A stretch of 22,499 bases of DNA from UBA4732 sp002404095. Lineage in GTDB: Bacteria > Planctomycetota > Planctomycetia > Gemmatales > Gemmataceae. The position numbers and the translations under genes are program-made. How positions within the stretch are numbered: the first letter of the stretch is position 1; the number at the start of each line of letters is the position of its first letter. Location of the stretch: the NCBI GenBank assembly GCA_036783645.1, contig DAIPWT010000108.1, forward strand, positions 1 through 22,499, given 5' to 3'. The notes below the pieces were generated by a model. It saw only the letters and a list, made by a program, of their open reading frames with translations. It had not been told where the DNA came from and searched no databases. Below, one piece after another: positions 1-8,307 of the stretch.

Positions 1-1429
1 AGGGGGGAGGGAGCAAGAGGGGTGCCACGGCTTCGTTGCAGCCGAACAGCAATACGCCTAGCCCCGCGGGCCACATGAGGAGTTGGGCGACCAGAATAGG
101 CGTGGAATGCGTCAACCCAGCCGGCATCCACAGCGACGCACCAACTAGGAGGGCGCCAGCGCCGAGGAGGAGGTTCCGCGGTTCGCGCAGCCAGGCGGCC
201 AACAGCGGCGCGAGCAGGAATACCATCATCCCGTTGTCATACCCCTTATGGTAGCTCCAAAATCGAGCGGCGACAGCGGCGATGGCGAAAAGCGTCGGCA
301 AGCTGCGGCGGCGAAACGTCCACATGAGGGCGACGGCCGGCAATAAGATCCCGACGGCCAGTACAGGCGTCACGAGCTGGCGGCTCAGTCCGAGCGTCAG
401 CAGCGGCCCGACCAAACCTTGCGAATCGGCGACGTAATCAGCGGCGGAAGCCGTCATTTGCAGACACATCTCGAAAGGACTGGTCGCGGTCCAGAGCCAC
501 ACTACTGCGGCGGCGGCGGTCACGTACAGCACACACGCGGCCGCGGCAACCCAGCGGCGTTTGACCAGCATTACGAGAAAGAAAGGGCCGGCAATGGTCG
601 GCTTGAGCATAGCCACGCCGAGCAGGACGCCGGCGAGAAGATCATTGGCCTGTACACGAACCCCCTCCGTTGTCGAGGGCGCCATGCTTTCGCGGGCCGG
701 TTCCGAGACGACATCCAGTCCCGATCCCGCGAAAGCATGAGTCCTCGCGCGGGAGTCATGCTTTCGCGGCGGCTTAGACGGCAGGCCGGTGCGGAAAAGA
801 AGCCGCGAAAGCATGGCACCCCACTTTGGCTGGCTGCCAACGGCGAGAACATCTACGTACCGGCCGCGAGGAGGCGACAACAGCCAGAGTGAGGCGGCGA
901 TAAAAGCGATAACGATTGTCCCGTATTGTCCTACTTGCAGCGTGGTGCCGTAAGCGCTAACGGCGGCGGCGGCGGCGAACAGGAAGGTCTTCCCGCCCCA
1001 CCCCGCGCTTTCGGGCGCAAGCGTCGCCGCCCAGGAGCCGATGACGGCCACGGACGCGAGACTGAGGAAAACATAATACCAGAGGGCCAAAGGCCACGAC
1101 GGCCAGAGAAAGAGCCAACCGGAGACGAAGGCCCACGGCGGATAGCCGCCGTCGTCCGGGGCGCCGATGGCGTCGTCGAGTCGCCCGTCGCGGGCGTCGG
1201 ACCAGGGTTTCGCCCCGTTATGATAACGGTAATAGTAAACGTCGTAGGGATTTTGTCCCTTGGCCACATAGCGCAACTCGATCCAGCGTTGCTGAAGATC
1301 GTCACCCCCGCCTTCGCCGAAAAGCAGCGTGAAACCCTTGGCGTGATAGGCGACGGCTCCAGCCAAGAGTAGCGCGGCGCCGGCCCAGAGAACGAACGAC
1401 CAGTAAGAATGCGGTCGGGTCTGACTCAT
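1..1429 (-). CDS. GT87 (DUF2029)-like polyprenol-dependent membrane glycosyltransferase, partial (3' end outside window)
   Basis: The minus-strand frame opens at ATG 1429 and stays open to the left edge (476 codons, no stop), so the C-terminus lies outside the window. The start overlaps the Wzt stop as ATGA and is preceded by GGAGAGG. The product is a multi-pass membrane protein. It has an N-terminal TM segment, a lumenal-looking loop with GGYPPW and NPYDVYYY, several hydrophobic helices, LKPTIAGPFF and a late SYHKGYDNGMM stretch. This layout resembles GT87/DUF2029 GT-C glycosyltransferases, which transfer sugars from polyprenyl-phosphate donors outside the membrane. In the operon it probably contributes to polysaccharide or glycolipid assembly. 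About 78 hydrophilic residues between the helix ending SLWLL and the next helix DLLAGVLLG are largely encoded by alternating inverted repeats (683-815), an unusual in-frame insertion. Family assignment is from memory of motif layout and not certain; the open frame is seen directly. Confidence 0.75.
   Translation of the reverse strand, partial: MSQTRPHSYWSFVLWAGAALLLAGAVAYHAKGFTLLFGEGGGDDLQQRWIELRYVAKGQNPYDVYYYRYHNGAKPWSDARDGRLDDAIGAPDDGGYPPWAFVSGWLFLWPSWPLALWYYVFLSLASVAVIGSWAATLAPESAGWGGKTFLFAAAAAVSAYGTTLQVGQYGTIVIAFIAASLWLLSPPRGRYVDVLAVGSQPKWGAMLSRLLFRTGLPSKPPRKHDSRARTHAFAGSGLDVVSEPARESMAPSTTEGVRVQANDLLAGVLLGVAMLKPTIAGPFFLVMLVKRRWVAAAACVLYVTAAAAVVWLWTATSPFEMCLQMTASAADYVADSQGLVGPLLTLGLSRQLVTPVLAVGILLPAVALMWTFRRRSLPTLFAIAAVAARFWSYHKGYDNGMMVFLLAPLLAAWLREPRNLLLGAGALLVGASLWMPAGLTHSTPILVAQLLMWPAGLGVLLFGCNEAVAPLLLPPP
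683..815. repeat. Four alternating copies of a 13-bp repeat inside the GT87 gene (BIME/REP-like)
   Basis: CATGCTTTCGCGG occurs at 683-695 and 757-769, and its exact reverse complement at 727-739 and 803-815. The copies alternate in orientation, so each neighbouring pair can form a hairpin with a 13-14 bp perfect stem. The block lies in frame in the glycosyltransferase gene, introduces no stop, and encodes a hydrophilic loop. I see no other copy of this 13-mer in the window. Confidence 0.85.
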
Positions 1430-2736
1430 AGACCCTCTCCAATGGCGGCTGTATTTGCCGGCGGCGTCGCGTTCCACACCTGCGGAATCATTATGTCGCC
1501 CTGCCGTTCGGCGGTCGGCAACCGGGCGTCCTCAAAGTTGCGGAAGTAATTGCCTTCCTCGACGCGCAGCATGGCCGCGTCGAGAATCCAATCCTGCGTT
1601 TCGCCCGCCGTGCCGCACCATAGGTCGATGCGATACTGGCCCGCCAGCAGTGGCACGCGCGGCACCATACAGCACACTTCGCGAGCCTCAGCCACAGTCT
1701 TGGGGCTGGAATTGGTGAAAAACGTCGTCACTTCCGTCAGCTTCCGGCCCTGAAAATCGCGCACGACGACGGCCACGTCCAGCGGAGATGTCATGCCGCC
1801 GGCCGCCGGGGGCGTGGAAAGACGCAGGCAAAGATAGCAGTCCTCGCCCGTGACCATGCCGCTAGCGGGACGGCCGCGGGCGTCCAAAAGTCGAAACTCC
1901 TCGAAGCGGAAACGGCCGTCGCCGGTGCGGTCGCGGCGGTCGGCCAACGGTACGCCGTCGAGCGCATCGCTGACCTTGAGGTATTCGGCGACCACCTCCG
2001 GCACCGTGCCCATCATCTTCACTTCGCCGTGCGCCAGCAGCAGCGCGCGACGGCACACCGTCTGGACGGCGCCCATATTGTGGCTGACGAAGAGGATGGT
2101 GCGGCCCTCACCAGCCACATCACCCATCTTTTTCATGCACTTCTTCTAAAACTCGGCGTCGCCCACCGCCAGCACCTCATCGACGACGAGGATTTCCGGT
2201 TCTAGGTGGGCGGCGACGGCGAAGGCCAGGCGTGTGTACATGCCGCTGGAATAGCGCTTGACCGGCGTGTCAAGAAAGCGCTCGACTTCGGCGAAGGCGA
2301 CGATAGCGTCGAAATTGCGGACGATTTCACAGCGCTTCATGCCGAGAATGGCGCCATTGAGATGGATGTTTTCACGGCCGGTGAGTTCGGGGTGGAAGCC
2401 GGTGCCGACTTCGAGCAGGCTGCCGATGCGGCCGCGCAGTTCAACGCGGCCGGTAGTGGGTTTGGTGACGCGCGCCAGCAGCTTGAGCAGTGTGGACTTG
2501 CCGGCGCCGTTGCGGCCGACGACGCCGAGGACTTCGCCGGGCTTCAGCTCGAAACCGACGCCTTTTAGCGCCCAAAAGTCAGTGCGGCGCGACTGGGCGC
2601 CTTTGCGGAAGCGTCGCAGCGGCGATTTGACCAGATTCATCAGGTCTTCGCGCAGGCTGTGATAGCCGCCGCGGGGTTGCGTCTCGTCGATCTGATAGCA
2701 CTTGCCCAGGTCTTCGACGCGGACGGCAGGGTGCAT
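1426..2736 (-). pseudogene. wzt: Polysaccharide/O-antigen ABC transporter ATP-binding protein with Wzt C-terminal domain, interrupted by an in-frame amber codon
   Basis: This is the ATPase of a Wzm/Wzt-type exporter that moves lipid-linked polysaccharide across the inner membrane. The chosen start is ATG 2736 (MHPAVRVEDLGK, GAGG upstream); the open frame extends to 2781, but only into the hairpin repeat. Walker A GRNGAGKST is at residues 74-82, signature SSGMY at 163-167 and Walker B ILVVDE at 182-187. Codon 197 (2148-2146) is TAG, where I would expect CAG (VGDAEF-Q-KKC). The same frame then continues without shift through the H-loop VSHN (H219) and a beta-rich Wzt_C-like carbohydrate-binding domain to 1426, giving 436 aa if read through. 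Without readthrough the product ends before the H-loop and should be inactive. An internal ATG at 2136 could yield only the C-terminal half. The gene overlaps GT87 by ATGA. A real nonsense mutation, a sequencing error or amber suppression are all possible. Confidence 0.88.
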
Positions 2737-2780
2737 TGGTTGTATCCTCGGTCTCTTGTGGGGCAGGTTTGTGTCCCGCA

Positions 2781-2841
2781 CACTAACCCGAAGCGCAAGC
2801 GAGGGATTTCGTCGAAACCTCGCTTGCGCTTCGGGTTAGTG
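2781..2841. repeat. 24-bp perfect inverted repeat ('NPKRKRG' type) between wzm and wzt
   Basis: Arms 2781-2804 and 2818-2841 are exact reverse complements (core ACCCGAAGCGCAAGCGAGG). The 13-nt spacer contains TTTCG-T-CGAAA, which extends the stem past a 2-nt bulge. It fills the short gap between the Wzm stop (2843) and the Wzt start. As RNA it would form a very stable hairpin. A role as intra-operon processing or attenuation site is inference; translated, it gives the NPKRKRG string that I remember as common in planctomycete protein predictions. Confidence 0.85.
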
Positions 2842-2842
2842 T

Positions 2843-3751
2843 TCAGATCAAATCCGCGAACGTATCCTCAACGCGGCGGAAGTACAAACACCCGCCCACG
2901 AACGCCACGACGCCGACGGCCGCCGCGATGCCGACCTGCAGCCAGTCGATCTCGCCGCCTAGCACCGCCGCCCGGAAGCCGCCGACCAGGGCCGTCATCG
3001 GATTGGCCGCCAAAACGACGTGAACCCAGCTGTTCAGCGACGCCGGAGAGGGCTGCGTGTAAATCGTCGCCGTGGCGTACATCCAAACTTGCACCATAAA
3101 CGGTATCACATATTTGAAATCGCGATAGGAGACGTTCAGGGCGGCGAGGAACGTGCCGACGCCGAGCGCCAGCAGCGTCATCAGGCCCACAAACACCGGG
3201 GCCAGCAGCAGCTGCCATCCCCATACCGGCCCGCGCCCGTACCACATCATTAAGACGGCGAGCATTCCAGAGGCGACTACCAGATCCACCAACGCCGCCC
3301 CAACCGATGCGAACGGCACCGCCAACCGGGGAAAGTAGACCTTACTGATGAGCCGTTCGGAGCCGACGACGCTGTTTCCCGCGTTGGCGACGGCCGTGGC
3401 GAAGAAACTCCACGGCAATAGGCCGGCGAACACGAACAGCGGATACTGCCCTTCATACCCCTTCGGCGGCTCAATGTGCATGACGCTGCCGAAGCCGATG
3501 GTGAAAACCACCGTCATCAGGGCTGGCTGCAGTATGGCCCAGGCGGCTCCGAGGAAAGTCTGTTTGTAGCGCACCTTCACGTCGCGCCACGCCAGGAAGA
3601 AGATCAGTTCGTGGAAGCGCCATAACTCCGCAACGTCGATCCACTGCCAGCCGTGAGCGGGGCGGATGACTGTTAGCGCAGGCTCCACGACCGGAACGGC
3701 GGGCGGCCCCGTCGTCCGCGCCGCCGGCAGTTCGTCAACCTTGGAACACAT
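2843..3751 (-). CDS. wzm: Polysaccharide ABC transporter permease (ABC-2 type, Wzm-like)
   Basis: The start at ATG 3751 (MCSKVDELPA) is preceded by GGAG about 13 nt upstream. The open frame continues to 3850, but that extension is encoded by the GC-rich inverted repeat and is unlikely to be real, so the protein is about 302 aa. It begins with a cytoplasmic segment containing HELIFFLAWRDVKVRYKQ, the amphipathic stretch typical of O-antigen/teichoic acid permeases. About six TM helices follow, with LGAAWAILQP at the first and NPMTALVGGFR before the last pair. The C-terminus (YFRRVEDTFADLI) is typical of this family. It should form the channel partner of Wzt, encoded directly downstream, and export an undecaprenyl-linked glycan. 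Unlike its two neighbours it is intact. Confidence 0.92.
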   Translation of the reverse strand: MCSKVDELPAARTTGPPAVPVVEPALTVIRPAHGWQWIDVAELWRFHELIFFLAWRDVKVRYKQTFLGAAWAILQPALMTVVFTIGFGSVMHIEPPKGYEGQYPLFVFAGLLPWSFFATAVANAGNSVVGSERLISKVYFPRLAVPFASVGAALVDLVVASGMLAVLMMWYGRGPVWGWQLLLAPVFVGLMTLLALGVGTFLAALNVSYRDFKYVIPFMVQVWMYATATIYTQPSPASLNSWVHVVLAANPMTALVGGFRAAVLGGEIDWLQVGIAAAVGVVAFVGGCLYFRRVEDTFADLI

Positions 3752-3772
3752 AAACAACCGTCTCCGGGCGTT

Positions 3773-3843
3773 CCAAGAGGGCGGGGAGACCCCGCCCCTA
3801 CAGCGATTGTCGTTGGTAGGGGCGGGGTTTCCCCGCCCTTTGG
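3773..3843. repeat. 28-bp imperfect inverted repeat between the ligase and wzm genes
   Basis: Arms 3773-3801 and 3816-3843 pair with only small differences (AAGAGGG against AAAGGG, and AGA against TTT loops). Each arm is itself a mini-hairpin, GGGCGGGG-3 nt-CCCCGCCC. It begins at the ligase stop and ends near the wzm start, so it could act as a transcript-processing hairpin between the two genes; that role is inference. Confidence 0.85.
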
Positions 3844-3846
3844 AAC

Positions 3847-5237
3847 TCAATGGACCACGAACAGGCGGACAAAGACATATAGCACGCCGAATCCGACCAC
3901 GGCGACCGCGAGCAGACGGCCCAGCAAATGGAGGTCGAACCGTGTGGCCGACAATGGCGGCGTCATCGGGGCCGTCCGCGCGAACACCGTCGCCAATGCC
4001 AATACGGTGTAAGTCGGCAGATTGTAACAGAGCGTCAGCGACGCCATGCCGACGGCGTAGCTTGCGACGACGCCGAATAGGTAAGGATGAAGGCGGGCCA
4101 TTTCCGGGTCAAGAAAAGTATGCTTCCGCCGATCTGCCATGCGGAACATCTGCGACACGGCCAGGTAGAACGCTCCCAGAAAGAACATGCCGCCAAAGAC
4201 GCCCAATTCCACGAAACATTGCAGATAGGAATTGTGCGCGACGTGGCTGATCGACTCCGCGAACTTGTCCTTGCCGACGCCGAACAGCGGCGCCTCGCGC
4301 ATTAGCATCATGCCCTCGCTCCAGATCTGGATGCGCTCCTGGGCGGCTCCTTCGCCGGTCGAGATCGCGGTCATGCGGCCTGCCATGAACAGGGCGCCGG
4401 CCGGTAGAAGGACGACGCCGAGCAGCAGGGCGGTGCGCCAGCCGAAGCGGGCGGCGAGGAATACCCCCAAGCCGGCCGCCAATGCCAGCACGGCCCCGCG
4501 CGATTGGGTGAGCGTCAGGGCGTACAGGAAGAAAACCAGCGGCGCGGCCCAGCCCAGAGGAAACGCAGGGCGCCGGAGCGTTGATCGAACAGCCAGTAAA
4601 GGCCGAGCAGGAGCGCCACGGAAACAAGGACGCCGATTTCGTTAGGGTCGTGAAATATGCCGGAGCCGGCAAGTCGCAGGAAGCCCACGTCTTTGCCTGT
4701 AAACTTGTCGTGCGCGTTGTCGATGATCTGTTCGAGGTTCGGCAGCTTGACGACGCCGTGAAACTGGAGTACCGCGATGGAAATTGTCACCGTAGCGAAG
4801 ACGAGCATCCAAAATAGAAAAACGCGCAGGCGGGCCGGACTGTCCACGAGGCCGACGAAGAGGACGTAATAAACGACGACCTTGCCGAATAGCTTTCCGT
4901 TATCGTCGAGCTTGACGAAATCGAGTTGGGCTAAGTGCGACAGTAATACGGCTAGGAACACGCCGAGTACGCAGACGGTGACGGGCCGCAGTTCCAGGGA
5001 TTTGGCGGTGAACTGCTCTAGGACGGCCGGTATCGACAACGCGAGACAGGCCAGGATCAGGAACTCGTAGATGTTCCATCCTACTAGGGCCGGCACGATT
5101 TCAGCCGCCCGAACGAAGAGGGCGGCGTTGACCAGAAGGAAGAGGAAGAAGCCGGCGGCGTGGCGCGGCGCGACGTTCGCCGGCGCGAGGGCGGCGGGAC
5201 GAACGGGCGACGGTTGCAGTGCGACGGCGGAGTTCAT
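3847..5237 (-). pseudogene. O-antigen ligase/polymerase (WaaL/Wzy family) membrane protein, frameshifted
   Basis: The 5' part runs from ATG 5237 (MNSAVALQPSP) and reads as a polytopic membrane protein up to about QRSGALRFLW. It then runs into a wrong frame and stops at 4515. The correct continuation is two positions over: PLVFFLYALTLTQSRGAVL, then LAAGLGVFLAARFGWR, ending at 3847. The span of 1391 nt is one short of a multiple of three, consistent with loss of one base between about 4541 and 4565 (GGCGCGGCCCAGCCCAGAGG region). The C-terminal half carries the Wzy_C signature region, with a TQSRGA loop, GVGKDKF and HNSYLQCFVELGVFGG. Repaired length would be about 463 aa, normal for the family. 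Such proteins join or polymerise undecaprenyl-linked glycans on the periplasmic side. The codons before ATG 5237 lie in an inverted repeat and are probably not translated. Real mutation and sequencing error cannot be told apart here. Confidence 0.87.
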
Positions 5238-5253
5238 GGGGGGTCCAGATTTA

Positions 5254-5333
5254 GGCGAGCCGGGGGCGTAAGCCCCCGGGTTCTGTTTCACTCGCTGACA
5301 CCAGAATCCGGGGGCTTACGCCCCCGGCTCGCC
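5254..5333. repeat. 32-bp inverted repeat built of two GTAA-loop mini-hairpins
   Basis: Arms 5254-5285 and 5302-5333 match at 31 of 32 positions. Each arm contains CCGGGGGC-GTAA-GCCCCCGG, itself an 8-bp hairpin with a GTAA (GNRA-type) loop. It lies between epsI and the ligase gene. A diverged relative is at 20608-20682. Confidence 0.88.
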
Positions 5334-5371
5334 GGCGCTTATGCGCTCGCCTGATAACTGTAGCATAGGAT

Positions 5372-6019
5372 TTACGGCGCCGACAATGTGCGCGACAACT
5401 CCGGCAGCAGGCGGCGCAAGAACTCGGCGGCCGGGTCATCGTCGAGCCGTTCCGGCCGGCCGTTCGTTTCGCGGATAACGTAGAGCTTGTAAAGGGCCGG
5501 AAGATGGGCGAAAGTCCAGCGCGGATTGTCGGCGCCGCGCCAGGCGCCAAGGCCGTACCACGACCAGAAGATGCGCAGCTGTTGACCGCCCACCTCCGGC
5601 TTTTTGAAAACGCCGGTCCAAAACTCGGCCGGCGCCGCCTCGGAATCGGCGCGAATCGTGTAGTGGACGGGGGCCGCGGCCAGGGTATAGCCGGCGCTGG
5701 TGTAACAAGTTTCCGGCTTGTGGACGCTCAAGGGGCCGGCGCGTCCGCAAAGCAGGATCACTAACAGGCTTGACCCGGTGCGCTCGTCGGTGAAGCGCCG
5801 GACCCACCAACCCTTGGCGCCGGTCATATCGAGCGCCTCACGGTCGAGGTCGGCCGGCCGTGCCTTCCAACGGCCGACCTGCTCGGGCAAACTTTGCAAT
5901 TTGGCGGCCGCGCTTTCGAGGGCGGTGGACTCCTGCCAGCGCTGCGTCCAGTCGCCATATACGACGCCGGAGGCGATCACGACGGCCAAGCCAACGGCGA
6001 AGGTCAGGATGCGAGTCAT
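5372..6019 (-). CDS. Exosortase-associated EpsI family protein (DUF3485-like)
   Basis: The chosen start is ATG 6019 (MTRILTFAVG), with GGAG about 12 nt upstream; an in-frame TTG lies two codons earlier. The product is 215 aa. A single N-terminal hydrophobic segment (about residues 5-21) anchors it with the rest outside the membrane. The diagnostic motif is H100-K-P102-E-T-C105-Y, the HxPxxC signature of EpsI proteins, followed by aromatic-rich FWSWYG. EpsI-type proteins occur next to or fused to exosortases in EPS loci; their biochemical role is not established, though an accessory role in substrate processing or polysaccharide secretion is usually proposed. It lies 26 nt after the Wzz/kinase stop, so it is almost certainly co-transcribed. 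Confidence 0.88.
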   Translation of the reverse strand: MTRILTFAVGLAVVIASGVVYGDWTQRWQESTALESAAAKLQSLPEQVGRWKARPADLDREALDMTGAKGWWVRRFTDERTGSSLLVILLCGRAGPLSVHKPETCYTSAGYTLAAAPVHYTIRADSEAAPAEFWTGVFKKPEVGGQQLRIFWSWYGLGAWRGADNPRWTFAHLPALYKLYVIRETNGRPERLDDDPAAEFLRRLLPELSRTLSAP

Positions 6020-6045
6020 GCGCAAGGTCTCCGCGGATTAAGCGT

Positions 6046-8307
6046 TTATTGCGCTGGCGCTTGCGGCGCCTTGGTCGGATAGCGGACTTGGCCGTAAGCC
6101 TCCATGCCCTCGCCGATGACCACCGCCCCCAGCACGCGGATGCCGAGCGAGGCCAGCCTCTGCTGGGCGGCGTGGACGGCCGGCAGCCGGCTCACGTTAC
6201 GCAGCACCGACAACAGTACCGCGTCGGCGTGTTCGCCGATCAGCAGGGCGTCGGCCACCGGCAGGATCGGGCTGACATCCACGATGAGAAAGTCGTACTG
6301 CTCCTTGAGTTCGTCGAAGACGTTGCGGAGGATGCCTTCCTGGGCCAATGCCTGCAACGCCTGATGGTCGCAGGCCCCGGCCGCCAGCAAGGACAGATTT
6401 TCCAGAGGCGTATTCTGGACGACTTGCCCCGGTTCGACCTCGCCGCGAAGCAGTTCGCTGAAGCCGGGGCCGGCCGCCATGCCGAAGAGTTTATGGGCGG
6501 CGGGATTGCGTAGGTCGCCGTCCACGAGCAGGGTGCGTCGGCCGCCGCGCGCCAGGCTGGCCGCCAGGTGGCTGGCCAGGGTCGTCTTGCCCTCGCCGCT
6601 GACGGCGCTGGCGACCATGACGACGCGGAGAGTCTCCGACCGGCCGGCGTGCAGCAGCCGTGTGCGGATGCCGTCCATCGACTCGATCATAGGCCCCATG
6701 CTCTGGTCGCCGGCCACGGGCGCCGTTGCGCGAACCTTCGCCGACAGGGCGGGAACCGTGCCCATCAAGGGCAGACCCAAACCCTGGCTCACGTCCTCTG
6801 ATTTGTAGACGCGCCGTGTGCGAAATTCGGTCGCGACCACGCCCAGGAAGACCAGACCAAACAGGCCAAGGAAGGCGCCGCCCGCGGCTTTGATTCGCTT
6901 GTCCGATGCGGGACTCATCGGCGGCGCGGCCGCTTCCGTGACGGTCAAGCGCGGCGTGACCGGCAGGCTGGAATCCAGGCTGGCCAGTTCCTCGCCCGAT
7001 TTCTTCACCTCGGCGTCCAGGGCGTTGACCTCGGCTTGCAGGCCGTCCACATCGCCATTCGACTTGCCGGCCGTCTGACCGCCCGCCCGCAGATTGGCGA
7101 CCTGAGATTCCAGCTCGCTTATCTTTTTACCCAACGTCAGCAGCTGGTTCTTATCGCCCTCAATGTGGCCCTTCGTTTTCGCGGCCTCGTTGACGAGGTC
7201 GTCTAGCGCTTTGGCTCGGAGTTGCCTTTCCATGCCAGGACGCTGCACTTCCTTTTTTTGGGTCACGAGATTCTGGATGAGCGAGATCCGGTCGCGGAGC
7301 TGGCCCACTCCTGGCCCGTTTTCCCGGTCCGCCGGGATTAATCGTCTTTGCAGTTCGGCAAGGTCCGCCTGATCTTTGACAAGGCCTTCCAGCTGGGCCT
7401 TGGTCAAGTTATCGTCCTTCATCTCCTTATTGAGCGCCTCCTCGACGGCCGTTTCGGAAACGGTCAGTTTCTCCGGCGCCTTGATGCGCTCGTTCAAAAT
7501 ACTCAATTCCGATTCCGATTTCGCCAGGTCGAGTTCCAGCAGGAGGCGTTGGCTCTGGGGCGTTTTCAGCAAATCCTGGGTCGAGTCCAATTCCTTGCCG
7601 AGAGTCAGGGGGTCTTTGAGACCGAGCAAATCTCGCCGGGCTTGCAATTCATTCTTCTTGTTCCGCAGATGCGTCGTCCCGTCCTGATAGTTTTTCAGAA
7701 CCTGTTTGATCCGCTCCTTGATTTTGGCTTCCTCCGACGCGGTGTAGAGCGAATCACAAGTCGCCGCCCACTCGTTGACCACCTTGGCCATTTCGTCGGG
7801 CTGATCGCCGCTCAGGCTGAGGCGCAGAACCTGCAAGCCGGTCTTATCGTCCACCAGGGCCGCCGACTTCATCCAGGCGACGCGACCCTCGCCTTGGGCC
7901 TTGATCTCCGACAAATCGCCTACTTCTTGTTTCTTGAGCGTGGCGTCCAGCACCGGATCGCTCTTGACCCATCCAGCCAGGTACGACCGCAAGTTGGTGT
8001 AATCCTCGCTCGTCTCGTTGACGCCGCGCGGCGATTGCGGGTTCAGCCGCAGGGTCGCCGTGGCCGTGTACTTGGCCGGCATGATATACCACGCCGCCGC
8101 CGCGCCCAGGCTGCCAAGGCCGAGGCCGAGTACCAGGATGGTCAGCCAGCGGCGCCGGATGGCGTACCAGACGGCAGTCGCTCCCGGAGGGGCGGACAGC
8201 CCCGGCGGAGCGGGCGCGGCCTGCTCGGTGGACGCGGCTGCCGGCGTGATGGGGCCGGCTGGTGAAGCGGTCTTGGTTTTCATGGCGTTTGGGTCGTGCG
8301 GCATCAT
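6046..8307 (-). CDS. Polysaccharide co-polymerase fused to tyrosine autokinase (Wzz + BY-kinase, Wzc-like)
   Basis: The 753-aa product starts at ATG 8307 with GGGAG upstream; its ATGA overlaps the exosortase stop. An Ala/Pro-rich cytoplasmic tail (1-45) is followed by TM1 (about 54-76), a long periplasmic coiled-coil region typical of Wzz chain-length determinants, and TM2 (about 474-492) preceded by a Pro-rich stretch (APPMSP). The cytoplasmic kinase domain has Walker A SAVSGEGKTT (567-576), Walker A' LLVDGDLRNP (593-602) and Walker B FLIVDVS (673-679), the three motifs of bacterial tyrosine kinases. Such proteins set polysaccharide chain length and cycle through autophosphorylation. The C-terminal tail has only two tyrosines (EAYGQVRY), far fewer than the Tyr cluster of Wzc, so regulation by a tail cluster may be reduced. 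The lack of a periplasmic export channel gene nearby suggests other EPS genes lie elsewhere. Confidence 0.93.
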   Translation of the reverse strand: MMPHDPNAMKTKTASPAGPITPAAASTEQAAPAPPGLSAPPGATAVWYAIRRRWLTILVLGLGLGSLGAAAAWYIMPAKYTATATLRLNPQSPRGVNETSEDYTNLRSYLAGWVKSDPVLDATLKKQEVGDLSEIKAQGEGRVAWMKSAALVDDKTGLQVLRLSLSGDQPDEMAKVVNEWAATCDSLYTASEEAKIKERIKQVLKNYQDGTTHLRNKKNELQARRDLLGLKDPLTLGKELDSTQDLLKTPQSQRLLLELDLAKSESELSILNERIKAPEKLTVSETAVEEALNKEMKDDNLTKAQLEGLVKDQADLAELQRRLIPADRENGPGVGQLRDRISLIQNLVTQKKEVQRPGMERQLRAKALDDLVNEAAKTKGHIEGDKNQLLTLGKKISELESQVANLRAGGQTAGKSNGDVDGLQAEVNALDAEVKKSGEELASLDSSLPVTPRLTVTEAAAPPMSPASDKRIKAAGGAFLGLFGLVFLGVVATEFRTRRVYKSEDVSQGLGLPLMGTVPALSAKVRATAPVAGDQSMGPMIESMDGIRTRLLHAGRSETLRVVMVASAVSGEGKTTLASHLAASLARGGRRTLLVDGDLRNPAAHKLFGMAAGPGFSELLRGEVEPGQVVQNTPLENLSLLAAGACDHQALQALAQEGILRNVFDELKEQYDFLIVDVSPILPVADALLIGEHADAVLLSVLRNVSRLPAVHAAQQRLASLGIRVLGAVVIGEGMEAYGQVRYPTKAPQAPAQ

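Noticed and set aside
683..815. CRISPR array
   Set aside because: The four units are short, alternate in orientation, have unequal spacing (about 31, 17 and 33 bp) and lie in a coding frame.
419..1372. Plus-strand open frames at 419-892 and 926-1372
   Set aside because: They are antisense to the GT87 gene, which is open over its full length in the window and has membrane-protein composition.
2146..2148. Pyrrolysine insertion at the Wzt amber codon
   Set aside because: No pyl genes or tRNA in view, and the expected residue is Gln, one base away from the amber codon.
4515..4572. Programmed frameshifting in the ligase gene
   Set aside because: No slippery heptamer of the X XXY YYZ type or downstream pseudoknot was found, and ligases are not known to need it; mutation or sequence error is simpler.
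7348..8265. 305-codon open frame on the plus strand opposite the Wzz/kinase gene
   Set aside because: GC-rich antisense shadow of a gene with clear Walker and TM motifs; its translation has no recognisable domain and no ribosome-binding site was seen.
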